Notes: a model not told the origin generated them from the letters alone. A stretch of 64,000 nucleotides of DNA from Lumbricus terrestris (GCA_949752735.1 OX457036.1:3126539-3190538); one strand, 5' to 3'. Numbered from the stretch's first letter, positions 47,860 to 59,745 are shown. Made by a program: numbers and translations.

Positions 47860-48000
47860 ACTCAGACAGATGAGTCCAAACCATCATTGTCAAAATATCC
47901 GTGCATTCATCCACTCTCGCCTTGATTACTGCAACTCACTCATTATCGGCATCCCTATGCAGCGCTCTATCACTCTCTTTAGTTGGCTCTGAATATCACA
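47860..48000 (+). pseudogene. LINE reverse transcriptase fragment
   Basis: One frame reads IRAFIHSRLDYCNSLIIGIP. This matches the SRLDYCNSLL..LP motif in the thumb region of L2/CR1/Jockey LINE polymerases, which lies upstream of the C-terminal piece seen at 4350. Stops follow at once. It is a short degraded remnant. Confidence 0.7.
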
Positions 48001-48208
48001 GCTCTGTCTGTCGCAAGTTTTTCAAAGTTTTCGATCTACGTAGTACTAGATGGCTTGGGCTAAAAACAATTCGAGATGTTACGTCACGTGACATTTGACT
48101 GCTGTAAGTCTCTCCGTATCAACAGACTCTTCCGTCCCCCCCTCCGATCATACCCATCCATCATAAACAATTCTGCATTTTCTTTTGTCACATTTGGATA
48201 TCTCCATC

Positions 48209-48582
48209 CAGGGGCGGATCCATGGGGTAAATCCGGGCTTGGACCCATTTCCATATTTCTTTCAAGCTTTTTCCCTGGGAAAGTGGGCGAGCGAGCCCCC
48301 CACCTCTATCAGTTCCGTAGACCCATCCCAATGAGGTTCGTACAGGTTTTCAACAATGTAGAGAAAAAGTAGTGTACAACTGAAAAAAATCATAAACTAT
48401 TTTGGTGGTAAATGGTATAATTAAAAAGATTCCACCGAATGACTAAAAATATCATCAGACAATACGGCGACGAATATCTTTTCCAGTCCCAAGATTTTAC
48501 GGCGAAAGACCGTAACGGAAATTCCTTTAAGACCCAAGACCAAAAATGTTGCCTGCTTCGAAAATTTCTGGATCCTCCTCTG
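48209..48582. mobile_element. hAT MITE, 374 bp
   Basis: A perfect 8-bp target duplication TCTCCATC (48201-48208 and 48583-48590). The ends are CAGGGGCGGATCC and, complemented, CAGAGGAGGATCC (11 of 13). No transposase frame. Confidence 0.9.
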
Positions 48583-48590
48583 TCTCCATC

Positions 48591-49420
48591 GTTTTTATCT
48601 GAATTTTCATTCGGTTTCTTATGGTCGTCTTTGAAATCCGCAGTTTACTCAACGACCGTTCACGTCTCAAAGCTTTGGTTTTAAATCATAACGTGGAAAT
48701 GAGTATGGAAGGAACGGGGAGGAAGTGGAATATGAGGAGAAAAGAGAGGACTGATTTTGTTGAGATAGTACGTTACTTCCTTAAATACGTCTGATTATTA
48801 TTAATATTATTAGTGATGAGTGTCGCATCAGAAAAATCGTTTGAACAGAGAAATGGGAAACCTAAACAGACATTGGTAAAAAGTGAAAATGTTAGATATA
48901 ACTTCGCTTAAGATTATATAGAGTTGTCTTAATAAACATTAGTTTTATAATTAGCATTGTTATTCAATGTTCTGCATCATTTCCTGGGTAACTTTTGCAG
49001 TTGGTCTTAAATGGAAGGGAGATTATTAAAAAATACAATTCCTTGATTTTCTATAACATTTTTTACTGTTTTCAAATTAAATTGAAGTTGGCCTGGTTTT
49101 ATTTTTGATGTCCGATGACAATTTTTTTAACCTTAGATTCGTTTTCTGTAGTCTAAAACGCAAGTTAACGGCACCAAACACGATATTATGATGTGACAAT
49201 TTGTATGCATTTCTTGGTTGCGTGGCGCCATTTAAAAAAAGCCGCCATTTTGAATCCCAATGTAAATTTGTGATGGCTTCCATTCTTAAAATGTTCTCTT
49301 AGGCCCCAACAACAACAGTTACTCTGCCAAGCAAGTGCGACAGCGTAGTTTCTCGTACAAGATAGTAGAGCTTGATGCCAAAAGAAAACGAACGCACACC
49401 GTATAAAAAGACTGGATGGC
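48591..49420. other. Unassigned sequence
   Basis: No gene recognised. GCCGCCATTTTGAATCCC occurs at about 49241, the same CCGCCATTTTG word as in the TTAA elements near 57.9 and 60.7 kb. Confidence 0.5.
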
Positions 49421-49423
49421 CCT

Positions 49424-50110
<687 letters not shown>

Positions 50111-50690
50111 CTATTATTTATTGGGCACACCGTCCAAATGGCTCAGAAGAAAATGGCGCCGACAAAAGGGCGCCGACATAAGTGCGGCGCTCTTAAAAGA
50201 ACTAGCATCGATGAAAAGTCGGCCTAGCTGGATTAGGTTAACTCGCTGATACACTTTTAAAACCAATTTTTGCTAATGCTGTATATTCTTTCCCGCAGAA
50301 AAAAAATTCGCTCTCTTGTGCGCAGTGTATTATTCTACAATATCGAGATGTCGCTAAAATAGGAAAAAATCGACTACAGACAGATTGGTCTACATGTAAA
50401 TAGTAGCCTACAGTCTCTGACTATCACGTGCTGTACATGTGTTGAAGAACCTTCAACGTAACGGCGTCATGGGAGCATTTAGGAGGCTTACGAATTATAT
50501 ACCTACTTAAGAAATAGTCAAAAGGCACATAAATCTGGCCATACTCTACTGCATCTTTGGTGTTGCGATGCTTATCAGTATGGATCTCCCCATTCCCTCT
50601 TGCATAGACCGTCGTTGTTCATGGTGACTTATTGGTTCCCTCCAACAACCTGGAATGGGCTTCCTTGACTATGCGACACCTCCGATTTAA
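50111..50690. other. Mostly unassigned; traces of a LINE end
   Basis: GGCGCCGACAAAAGGGCGCC at about 50155 is a short direct repeat. Near 50640 a TTWNGLP-like segment suggests a decayed LINE polymerase end just before the SINE-B copy. Confidence 0.4.
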
Positions 50691-50698
50691 GAGCTGTA

Positions 50699-50931
50699 TT
50701 ATGCCAAACAAATTTTTTTCGAGGGAAACGGCCTGTGTTCATAGGCGCAATCACGTCCTAAAAGTTGGAGGGGACCAAATGAATCACGTCCTAAAAGTTG
50801 GGGGACCATAATGATAAAGTCAATGGGACCACTCAAAAGTTGGGGGGGACGCGTCCCGTGGGTCCCATATAGGGTGGTTGCGCCTATGCCTGTGTTGTCA
50901 TAAGCCCTCGTCATCCATCCATCCTCCTTAG
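50699..50931 (+). repeat. SINE-B copy split by a hAT-like MITE
   Basis: The left half at 50699-50739 ends GGCCTGTGTT. The right half from 50889 resumes TGTTGTCATAAGCCCTCGTC and ends in ATCCATCCATCC. Removal of the insert and one CCTGTGTT restores the SINE-B order. Confidence 0.78.
50740..50888. mobile_element. hAT-like MITE, 149 bp
   Basis: Perfect 11-bp TIRs CATAGGCGCAA and TTGCGCCTATG, with target duplication CCTGTGTT (50732-50739 and 50889-50896). The interior has two direct units starting ATCACGTCCTAAAAGTTGG and a third partial one. An 8-bp duplication and CA-starting ends fit hAT. No coding sequence. Confidence 0.85.
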
Positions 50932-50939
50932 TATCTTTA

Positions 50940-51190
50940 CGTCATTGACGACTTACACCCATGGGAGCTGCTGGTCCCTCGAACCCGCTCTGCTACCAGA
51001 CAGCGTCGAGCCTTCTCGGTTGTTGGCCCGTCCACATGGAAAGGATTCCTGCTTGCACTACGATTACTACTTCGGAATAAATTGCCTGCTTTCTAACAGA
51101 TGCACAAGACCTATCTTTTTGGTTGTGGCTGGGCTGGGAGTGCCTCTGAGTAGGCTTCTTGAAGGGGCGCTATATAATATTTTGGAATGA
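50940..51190 (+). pseudogene. L2-like LINE C-terminus and 3' tail
   Basis: The frame gives RRAFSVVGPSTWKGFLLALR and then KTYLF, followed by a UTR with GGGAGTGCCTCTGAGTAGG, CTTGAAGGGGCGCTATATAA. That tail is nearly the same as the 3' end of SINE-A, which makes this LINE family the likely partner of SINE-A. Confidence 0.78.
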
Positions 51191-51216
51191 CTAAATGAAT
51201 AAATGTTGTTGTTGTT

Positions 51217-51312
51217 TAACGACACTGCCATTTCAAAGTTGATTAGGGTCGTTCACCTCATTTATTCAGGTTTGGGACTGGCACTGGCATGGTTCAACTA
51301 GTGCGGAGTTTT
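51217..51312 (+). repeat. Module M copy
   Basis: GTTTAACGACACTGCCATTT, GGGTCGTTCACCTC, TTTATTCAGGTTTGGGACTG, GCACTGGCATGG and CAACTAGTGCGGAGTT, all in order. One of the best plus-strand copies. Confidence 0.7.
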
Positions 51313-51519
51313 AGTAGAGCGCTTCCTGTGATAATGTTCGCATTTCGATATTATGAAGGTTTGTAGAGTTGTATGGAGTTTCATCCTTGAACAAAATGAG
51401 AATTATATTATATTGTATTAACACGACTTAGAGGTGTGTTAGCAGACAGTGACGTTATTATTATCATAATCAAGAATTTTGCGGCATCTCGTGTCTCAAA
51501 TCGCATTACCTGGGTAATG

Positions 51520-51605
51520 TGAATGTCGTTTCAAAATGTTACATCCGGCTGATTGGCGTCCCCCATCTTTCTTCTAGAACTGAGACTGGCAGTTGTGGCA
51601 AAGCT
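51520..51605 (+). repeat. Module M copy, divergent
   Basis: TGATTGGCGTCCCCCATCTT and AGAACTGAGACTGGCAGTTG. It is preceded at 51430 by TTAGAGGTGTGTTAGCAGAC. Confidence 0.55.
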
Positions 51606-51689
51606 ATTTAGATAACTAGATATTAATTTTAAGCAATTAGTTATTTGGGTAATCTCCGTGGGTCTTTATCTTCCTTCGATTTAACTGGT

Positions 51690-52300
51690 ACTGACTGCAC
51701 ATCAGCGATTTGGTTGGACTTGTAACTATTAACGAAGTAATAATGATCGATTGCTAATATTAGAGCAATTATAGACTGATACTTTTGAACATGCAGCAAA
51801 CGAATTAGACACCTTTGAAACGTTTTTACAGAAGCAATATATAAAATAATAGCGCATTATTATTTGTTCCTCCAAAGACGTCCATTATCACAGTGACATT
51901 GAACTGCAACTACTACAACTTTTTGAACCCAGCCACTATTCGCAGTCTGACAGTGCTAGTCCCAAGATCTAACAATGAAAGAGGACGATGCTACCGATCT
52001 TTGCTACCACACAGTATCATAAAACTGAAACTACAACTACTACCATTGTCATTTCACGAGTCATTGAAAACCACATGAGATGGTTACGATTAGCTATAAA
52101 TTACAAATTCAATTAGAGCTTGAATCAGCAAATGAAATGCGGCTACTGATTCGAATCATGATAATCAGCAACAACTAATCAATTAGCAACTAGACTTATT
52201 TTTCAGTAATCATCAATGAATATAGGTTTCCTTAAAAAATCGTCATCTTCTATTCAATGTAAAAGCTTCTCTTGACTGTGTGGAGCGCCACGCATGTTAT
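51690..52300. repeat. Paralogous block, copy 2 (pair with 43591-44420)
   Basis: Collinear with the first block; both end with CTTCTC(T/t)... GACTGTGTGGAGC(A/G). This copy lacks the SINE-B fragment. The module M copy at 51925-52025 faces the plus-strand copy at 51520, as in the first block. Confidence 0.8.
51925..52025 (-). repeat. Module M copy facing the one at 51520
   Basis: On the minus strand: TTTTATGATACTGTGTGGTA, GCAAAGATCGGTAGCATCGT, CTTGGGACTAGCACTGTCAG. Confidence 0.65.
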
Positions 52301-52675
52301 TCATTGATGCCGCATAAAATTACGACGGCAGCAACTCTCGTTTGGCTTCCGAACATATAAAATGAAAGCTAAAGGACTCCACACTATTCATGAGTGCTGC
52401 GTCAAATCAAACGGGTTGTCCAAAAGGTGGTCCGAGTCCGGATTTCCCACAAAGGGTCAGAACGGCGCGGTGGATGTTACGGCAACTTATTGTGCGCACT
52501 GATTTTGAAATAAGTGTTAAAACATTTTTTCGTGTGATTCATGTGTCTTCTCTTCACTGCTTCATACTATATCCTAGTTTACAACGCAGGCGACGACCTA
52601 ATGACTTAAAGTAAACAAGACCATAGTAAACACGACTGTGATGCATCCCAGCCAATAGACTACAATGTAGGTATC

Positions 52676-52981
52676 CGATCCAGTGTCTGCGCTGTGGTCG
52701 GGAGTGCCTCTGAGTGGAAACCATGAGGGCGTTATAACAAGTGCTCGTTGTTATAGTGGGTATGTTCGTTGCCTTGTAGCCGAAGGGTTGTAGGTTCGAA
52801 TCCACCTCAAGTCGCTGCGTAGGGACCTTGGGTAATGCAGTTTAGTAAGTCCTTCGCTCGCAATTGCTCAGCGCTTCTATTCGGCCTGAAACACCGATGC
52901 AGTGTCAGCGCTGTAGCCTCTGAGTAGGGAGCTTGAATTGGCGCTATAACAAGTGTTCATACAAACAAACAAACAAACAAA
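52676..52981 (+). mobile_element. SINE-A: 3' part followed by a near-full copy
   Basis: A first 3' fragment (GTGTCTGCGCTGTGGTCGGG to ACAAGTGC, about 52676-52744) is followed directly by a second copy that starts in its head (TTATAGTGGGTATGTTCGTT) and has B box GTAGGTTCGAATCCACCTCA. The latter ends in CAAACAAACAAACAAAC. An insert TAATGCAGTTTAG splits the GGGCAAGTCC body. This may be one SINE inserted into another, or a head-to-tail dimer. Confidence 0.8.
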
Positions 52982-55576
52982 AAAACATGCAATCATAAGC
53001 TATTCGTGATTTTATGCACCATTGAACTGATAATAAGTTGTTACTCCTGGACTGACTACTTTTTGAGCGTTTGTATGTCAATGACATCTGACCAATGTCC
53101 GCTGCAGGGTCTTTGGCATCGACTGCTCGCTCCCCTCTCACTCTCTTTCCAACTGGATTCTGTGCTCTTTGTAGAGGGCACATATTTTTCAGAATGATAG
53201 AATGGACAATTATGTTCAATCTGATATATTGGACAAGACGCTCAGATAAAAAATATTCAAGTTATATGGCGTCAAAAATGTATCACTTTTACAGGCCCAC
53301 CCTGTTACAGTAGCAGTTCCCTGTCCCCTCCTTCTGCCTTCGCCCTTCCTCTTCCTCACTTCCTGGCTGCCTCCCTGCATATTTCTTTCTCTCTCTGCTG
53401 TCTGTCTGTCTGCCTGTCTCTTTTGGATGTTGTATCGTTAAAATGCTGCATGGTTGTCAAACATCGCTATTCAGGTTTTGAGCATTGTTGACAAGCGAAT
53501 ATCGGTTTACGTCCTCGTTAGACACCTTTAACTCAATAATAAATAGTGCTATAAAGACGTTGGATCACAAAAGTCAACGAATTGGATACCTTATCCCGAT
53601 CGATCATTAGAATGACCAAACTTGTTAAAAGCAATTATACCCGAAGAATAACATTATGAGTTTCAGGCTATTAAGAATGAGGTGCTGCTGTATGGATCCT
53701 TTGTTATCACGACACATCTTTGATATGGATCGGAATGCTGGTGCATGCGGAGATATGATGAGAAGAGAGGAAGAGAATGTTGAGCAGAAATAAGAGAAAC
53801 AAACTAATATTCGAAATGAGGTGAACGCTGACCAGGGAAGAACTAATACAGAGAGAGACAGTGGTTGACAGGATCAGATAAATAAGCTTCACATGGCATG
53901 GGCACGTGACAAGAACGAACGACAAGATCTTAAGATCTAATTACTTGCCACAGCTTTTTATTCGAGGATAATAGTAAAACGCGAGAGGAAGTCTGGCTAC
54001 TGCGTGGAGCAACATGAAAGTGATATGGGTTTGGTTATGTAATGCAGTTTAGTATCTATTTAAAGGTATGCAGACTAACTTCATTAGCAGATATTTTAAG
54101 AACGTGACAAACTCGTAGAACTGTCTTCTATTATTTTTGCTTTCTCCTCTTACGTCACTCTGTCTCTCTGTCCCTGCCTATCTCAGTCACTGCTGCATTC
54201 TGCAGGTCGTCTCTGTTTTGCCGTCTTTCTGTCTCTATCATATTGTCCCTTCCTTCCTATCTCTTTCTCTTCTCTCTTTGTCTCTCCTATTCTAGTTACT
54301 GTCTCATTAAAATGTTGATTGTCAAACAGCGCTGTTGGTAGGTATTGAACATTTTTAGTTATACACCTTTAAAATGAGATTATATTGTTCTATGTAAATA
54401 TTGAATCATCAAAATGCCCAATTGCTTTTCTCAACTCTTTGTCACTATGTTTCTCTCCATCTGTTCATCTCCAATGGCTTAGCAACCACATAACGAGGGT
54501 GGACAAAGTCCAGGGGCTCGAGGTCCAAAGCCCCTTTTAACTTTTAAAGAAATGTCATGTACTGTTCAGTGATTCTGCAGTCTACGAACACTGCAGTGTG
54601 TAGGACTATAATTATGAGAGTGAAGCTTCATGATACGATACACAAGACCACAGACGTAGGTTACGTATGTGTGATGCACATCTATAGGACTTTTGGGGTC
54701 ATTTTATGTTTCGGAGTATAATTATGATCGACAAAAAATCAGTTGTGTGTGAAGGTTCGTTCATCTAGTACCCAAAATAATTTATATATTCAAAGGTGAG
54801 ATGCGAGAGAATCAGAGTGGACGTTGGAGAACAAGCGCGGCTTCAAATGGAACACATGTATACCAAAGCGATGGGACCAAAAACCAATACGGCACGATGC
54901 CGCTTCGTGGCAGCACGGTCAAAATGGACGATGAACGAAGAGAGTGACGAACCACTGAGGGTAGAGTATCACCAGAGCAAGACCCACCATGCATAGCCAG
55001 AAAATAATCGATGATCCGTGACAAGATTCGCTGCTTGAGGGGAAGTCAGTGAAGCACATCAAGTAACCTATATAATAGCATACATCGGGAAACATGCCCA
55101 AATTTTGGCCAAAAAAGGCATGCGACAGAGCGCAGGACACGGTCAATGTAGTCCAACCGCCCATATTGGAGGCCGACATAGAGTATAAGAATACAATTCA
55201 ATGTAATATAGTGGTTGGCAGTTGTCTTCGTAGAGTAGCAGCAAAGCAAGGATGCTACGCACTGGTTAACCTTCCCTTCAGATCCACATGGCGTGCGGGA
55301 TGCATTCTGATGAATGTCTTTATGTTGTTAAAAAATAAATATTAAATATCAGTTTTTAGCAACACACATTTTGTGAATGAATATCCGCTTGAACACCTTT
55401 TGATCGCTTAATGCTGATGCTATAATATGGATCTTGCTTTCTCAAAGCATTGTTTATATTTAGCACTGGTCTATGGTTGTTAGTGTGACTTAGTCAGTGG
55501 GTGAGTGATTGTTCATATTCAGCGTTGCGACATACAGTAGACAACGACATTTAAAGTCAAAACTTGCGATCGAATA
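52982..55576. other. Unassigned sequence
   Basis: No gene recognised over 2.6 kb. Two CT-rich tracts (about 53330-53420 and 54140-54300) and three ACACCTTT sites (53526, 54363 and 55390) occur. Open frames of 60-85 codons at 54796-55345 overlap on both strands and show no domain I recognise. Confidence 0.5.
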
Positions 55577-55607
<31 letters not shown>

Positions 55608-55608
55608 A

Positions 55609-55640
<32 letters not shown>

Positions 55641-55646
55641 TGATGA
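55577..55646 (+). repeat. GAC trinucleotide repeat
   Basis: About 22 GAC units with one GAAGAC interruption, ending GATGATGATG. The arginine-rich reverse frame is an artefact. Confidence 0.95.
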
Positions 55647-56614
55647 TGTATTAGTTTTATTGTGCTTCTGTGACATACCGCAGCCACTTAAAAGAAAGAA
55701 ATGATAAAGAAAATTAGAATAATTTGATCGAATTGGTGCAAATCAAATAGAGACATTTAGTCGAATTGTATGTTCGATATCGACTGCGTGATAATATCAT
55801 GGCAAACGACGGGAGAGAATAAATTGTTCGAACCGATGAATTGCCGTGAAAGTCGAGTTCAAATGTTTTGCAAGGTGATGTTCCGATTCTTCTATCAAAG
55901 ATCAAGTAGTGTGGTCAATTGTAGTTGAACTGATTGAAAAATGATCAGATTAGAGGCCCCACGTTACCTATGATAGCGTATCCGTTATTATAATCCATGG
56001 CAGATAGAACCGTTCTCGGTTATATACGGGTGCCATGGATACGCATCGCTCTTTTAAACACCTTTATAATGTTTTATATAATGCAATATAAGAAATCACG
56101 TAGCAGTTCAAACCGCTTTCTTCCTGAAGTGATGTATGGTGCAGATTCTACAAAATTAGTGTTCAAATGATGATCTAAACGGTAGAACGAGAAAGGTTTC
56201 TAAAAAGTGAGAGGTACAGTGTAGATGATAAGGCGGCTTATTACCTTTCCCCTTAGCGGGGCAAATAAAGAGTAAAAACAACGTTCTGACGTGATTAATT
56301 TAACTCTTTACTCCTTCGCACTTTAGACTCGTATCACACGCATTGGCAGATACGGCTATTACTTTAGCTGAACAAGGTCATAAATGGACGAATGAAGTGC
56401 TGAACAACCTAGGAACTGACGGTAGAATGCGTTTTATAAGCAAACCTCAACTGACTTCACAGTGAGATGGATAATCCTATTCTTTCACCGTCGATTGTTA
56501 ACTGACCATAAATACGACCAATCGCATAGATAAAAGTCATATAAACTCATCTTGGGTTCTACCATTTGCCATTTAGTAAGAGACATATTATTATAAGCTA
56601 TTTCGTTTTTTAAC
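55647..56614. other. Unassigned sequence
   Basis: No gene recognised. AAACACCTTTATAATGTTTT with TATATAATGCAATATAAG at 56057-56093 is the clearest minus-strand form of the recurrent AAGGTGT site. Confidence 0.5.
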
Positions 56615-56618
56615 TTAA

Positions 56619-57250
56619 CCCGTTGGAGGTGAGGTGGGGTGTGACACACCCCAGAGGCATTCTACTTTAAATTTTTAGCGGAAAACATGGAGCCAGTTCC
56701 AATTATTTTTTTCTACCTTTTTGAATATGAAATACGGACACTTTACCACAATTTCAGGTAATTTGAACGAACATTTTTTTTTTTATTTTGTTGCATATTC
56801 AAAGGAAATTGCAATTTTTCGTATACAAACAATTATACATGTTGATTTTATGAGCCATGATTTGGCATGGGAGTGTGCCTTGAACACGTCAATTTTGTGT
56901 TGGCATTGAGAAGGCTGACGACAATGATGGCTAAAGCATTTTATGTTGTATTAAAAATATATATATTATGGTTATTCGTGCATTTGATAATGTTGCACAT
57001 GAGGACCCAAACTTGCATGGGTTAAGTACACATTGGATGGTCCACCTTCTGGCCATCTAATATGGATTGAAAGCAGATATTTGTTTGTGGTAATCGTCTG
57101 TTTAGTTGATTATTGATCATAGAAGAATAGTTTAACTCAACTTAGTATTTTCCATTTGATATCGTGGCTTGAAAATAAAAATATGTATTGGGGTTTGTCA
57201 AACCCCACCTCACCTCTGGCGTTACAAATCGTCACCTCACCTCCAAAGGG
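56619..57250. mobile_element. TTAA-target transposon C, non-autonomous (632 bp)
   Basis: TTAA at 56615-56618 and 57251-57254. The ends are CCCGTTGGAGGTGAGGTG and, complemented, CCCTTTGGAGGTGAGGTG (17 of 18). Palindromes GGGGTGTGACACACCCC (56636-56652) and GGGGTTTGTCAAACCCC (57190-57206) lie inside. On the right GAGGTGAGGTG is present twice. No coding capacity. Confidence 0.85.
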
Positions 57251-57367
57251 TTAAAATCAGTTCTTATTCCTGCATGGGTTACTTCTTATACTGTCCTACC
57301 AATTTTGGCTGAAACGATTCAGTATGGTCCTTGGGACCTTGGCTAGGCATCGCCTATGGGTAATTGA

Positions 57368-58240
57368 CCCTTATAGGGTCACCGGGGGGTAAAAAAAATA
57401 CCTCCATCTCGGTTTTTCACGGAAATTTTAATCCCTGAAAATAGTTGAAGAAATCGCTTCTATGACTTTTCCTAAATATGTTTTATGCACAGAATGCATC
57501 CAGTTTCATTAGTTATTCATGCACCCAAATCAGCTAAAAAGTACGCGAATGTACCACGTCCTAGCTATTTTACTCAGGAATTTTTAAACATAACACTATG
57601 CATGCTGTACACATGAGTGTCTTGCTGTTAAAATGTCTTTTTATCAGTATCTGGACATTAGGCCTATAATAGAAATCGTTTTGATGTCAACAAATTAGGA
57701 TAAATAAATGAAATTGTCTGCAGCAATCTGGCCGCCATTTTTCCCAATTGTGGTTTCCTTGCAGTGCAATATAAGTGAAATTGGTTCCATCGCATTCCTT
57801 GACCTCGAAAATACTGATTTAGACCCTGAGATCATATTTCCATTGCACATATGACTTCACTAATAGCCATTTTAATATTCTGGCCGCCATTTTGTCCGCC
57901 ATTTTGATTTTCGTGCAGTGCCACATATGTGACATCGGTTCCATTGCATCCCTTGACCTCGAAAATGTTGATTTAGACTCTGAAATCCATGCATACATAA
58001 CTTCACTTATAGCCATTTAAGATTCTGGTCGCCATTTTGTCCGCCATTTTGATTTTCCTGCAGTGCTGCATTATGTTACTTTGGTTCCAGTGCATTCCTC
58101 GAACCTTCTATAAATAACTTCTTTTAGTTTTATACTTAAAAATCGGAGTTTATCATGAGAATCATGCGAATCACAGTGGGGGTATTTTTTTACCCCCCGG
58201 TGACCAAAATCGGTTGGGAAAAATCGTGATCCTATAAGGG
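57368..58240. mobile_element. TTAA-target transposon D, non-autonomous (873 bp)
   Basis: The right TTAA is intact (58241-58244); the left one is mutated to TTGA (57364-57367). The ends are CCCTTATAGGGTCACC and, complemented, CCCTTATAGGATCACG. Palindromic arms are at 57384-57405 and 58178-58198 (GGGGG..TACCCCCC). It is an internally deleted relative of the element at 59848: GAAATTGTCT joins to a CTGGCCGCC unit here, where the other has about 350 bp more. It contains three ~150-bp tandem units. Confidence 0.82.
57728..58110 (+). repeat. Three ~150-bp units with paired CCGCCATTTTG words
   Basis: Units start CTGG(C/T)CGCCATTTT at 57728, 57880 and 58025. The second and third contain GCCGCCATTTTGTCCGCCAT followed by TTTG (or the GTCGCC variant). 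The same three units lie in element D' at 60525, 60684 and 60837. The word resembles the published YY1 site (reverse AAAATGGCGGC); function here is only an idea. Confidence 0.8.
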
Positions 58241-58286
58241 TTAACCTGCAATGTTGTCTCTCGCAATGACTTTTGCAACATTTCAG

Positions 58287-58512
58287 AGGGGCGCGGTGGT
58301 GTAATGGTGGCGTCGTTGCCTTGAAGCTGAAAGGTTCGAGGTTCGAATCCACCTCGCCGCGTAAGGACCTTGGGCAAGTCCTTCACTCACAATTGCTCAG
58401 CGCTTCGGCGTGAAACTCCGATGCAGTGTCCGCTCTGCATTCGGGAGCGCCTCTGAGTAGAGAGAGATTGAAGGGGCGCTATAACAAGTGCACATGCAAA
58501 CAAACAAACAAT
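58287..58512 (+). mobile_element. SINE-A, full-length reference copy
   Basis: GGGGCGCGGTGGTGTAATGG head with A-box-like region, GAGGTTCGAATCCACCTCGC B box, a body with GGACCTTGGGCAAGTCCTTC and GTGAAACTCCGATGCAGTGT, a 3' part GGGAGCGCCTCTGAGTAGAG, CTTGAAGGGGCGCTATAAC and an AAAC-repeat tail. This is the usual head-body-tail order of a tRNA-derived SINE. It lies 42 bp past TTAA element D. The tail matches the LINE tail at 51130. Confidence 0.92.
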
Positions 58513-59183
58513 TTCGATTAATAACTTACAGTGACTAAGTAAAAATGATTATATTCCATATTAAAAATATAATAGCCTCGTCGTATTCCTTATACTATAT
58601 TCATGGGATTATATTTTGTATGATTGCATTGGATTCCAACAATTCAATTATAAAACGGTCGTTCATGTCATTGTATTTTATTAATGCAAACCCAAATTTT
58701 CACTAACTCCATGATTAACATTATTATTATTCTACATATAAAAATTCTGAAAACGTATAATAGCCAGAAGTTGTCGATGAGCACAAGACTTTGCACAATT
58801 TCTCATGATACTTAACTCACCTTTAAATTCATTGTAAATTCGCTATAATTCTTTTTATAAAATTGTTCCGTTTCAATCACTAAGTGCATTATCATTCTCA
58901 TCTGCTATAATTTATGTCCAGGCTAGAGAACATCAATGTCGTTGAATATTAATTCTGAATGAATGAATCTCAAGGTACCGACATTGTAATAAACCACACA
59001 AGTGGAGTCTACTATAATTATAATAGAACCAATGCTATCCTTTTTAAAAAGTAACAAAGATATTTTACATTGCAGCACAGTAACTGCTACTGTTTAATAA
59101 AGCTAGTTTCTCATTTTTTTAGAATCCTTTATGTTAAGATAATTAAAAGGCGACTATAGATAAATTATCGGCGTCAACGGCCT
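58513..59183. other. Unassigned AT-rich sequence
   Basis: No gene recognised. Confidence 0.5.
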
Positions 59184-59466
59184 TTGATGCAACAAGTCAC
59201 CGTTAAGCTGGTTGGATCGAATCTAGTTAAAAGAATAAGAAGGCGAAGAAGAGAAATTCATAAAGATAGGCATGGGTCAACGCACGGGCATGAAGTGCTA
59301 GCGACCTCATTTACTTGGTCTTGGCATATGATGGCGATTGGTCGGAGGCGACGACGAGGTGTCACCAGCAGATCAGCTGTATCCAATAATTGTTAGGGTT
59401 CATTTCTTCATCGTCTGGTACGTTAAACCCTTCAGGACGAAGGGCTGAACACATGGAAGAAGAAGA
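59184..59466 (+). pseudogene. Possible LINE end, heavily decayed
   Basis: A basic frame (KRIRRRRREIHKDRHG) is followed by a UTR-like GACGAAGGGCTGAACACATG and GAAGAAGAAG, a tail I associate with RTE-type LINEs. The coding part has no clear motif, so this is tentative. Confidence 0.35.
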
Positions 59467-59678
59467 AGGATTCTTTTGTCAGAAGAGAATGAGGATCGGT
59501 CATACACCGAGGCAGGATTTTTCACTTATCTGCAACTAACGGTCTTACTCTTTTTGTGCGCATCTCTGAACCTTCCTTTTAGACTTGCGGATTCGGAAGC
59601 GCTCTTGTGTGATTGCATTGATTGCGCGCTATTTGAATCCAATGCACGATAAACTTCATGATTCTCACGCTGTTGTCG

Positions 59679-59745
59679 ATGGATCCAGATTTGAAGAGGG
59701 CCTAATATGACAATAGAGGCCGTATCCCTCCAAAAAATTCGTTTG
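59679..59745 (-). repeat. SINE-B copy, diverged
   Basis: GATGGATCCAGATTTGAAGA, CTAATATGACAATAGAGGCC, GTATCCCTCC and AAATTCG follow the SINE-B order with several changes. Confidence 0.65.

Noticed and set aside
54796..55345. A cluster of 60-86-codon frames on both strands
   Set aside because: They overlap each other, no frame continues, and no family motif is visible. A decayed element is possible but unsupported.
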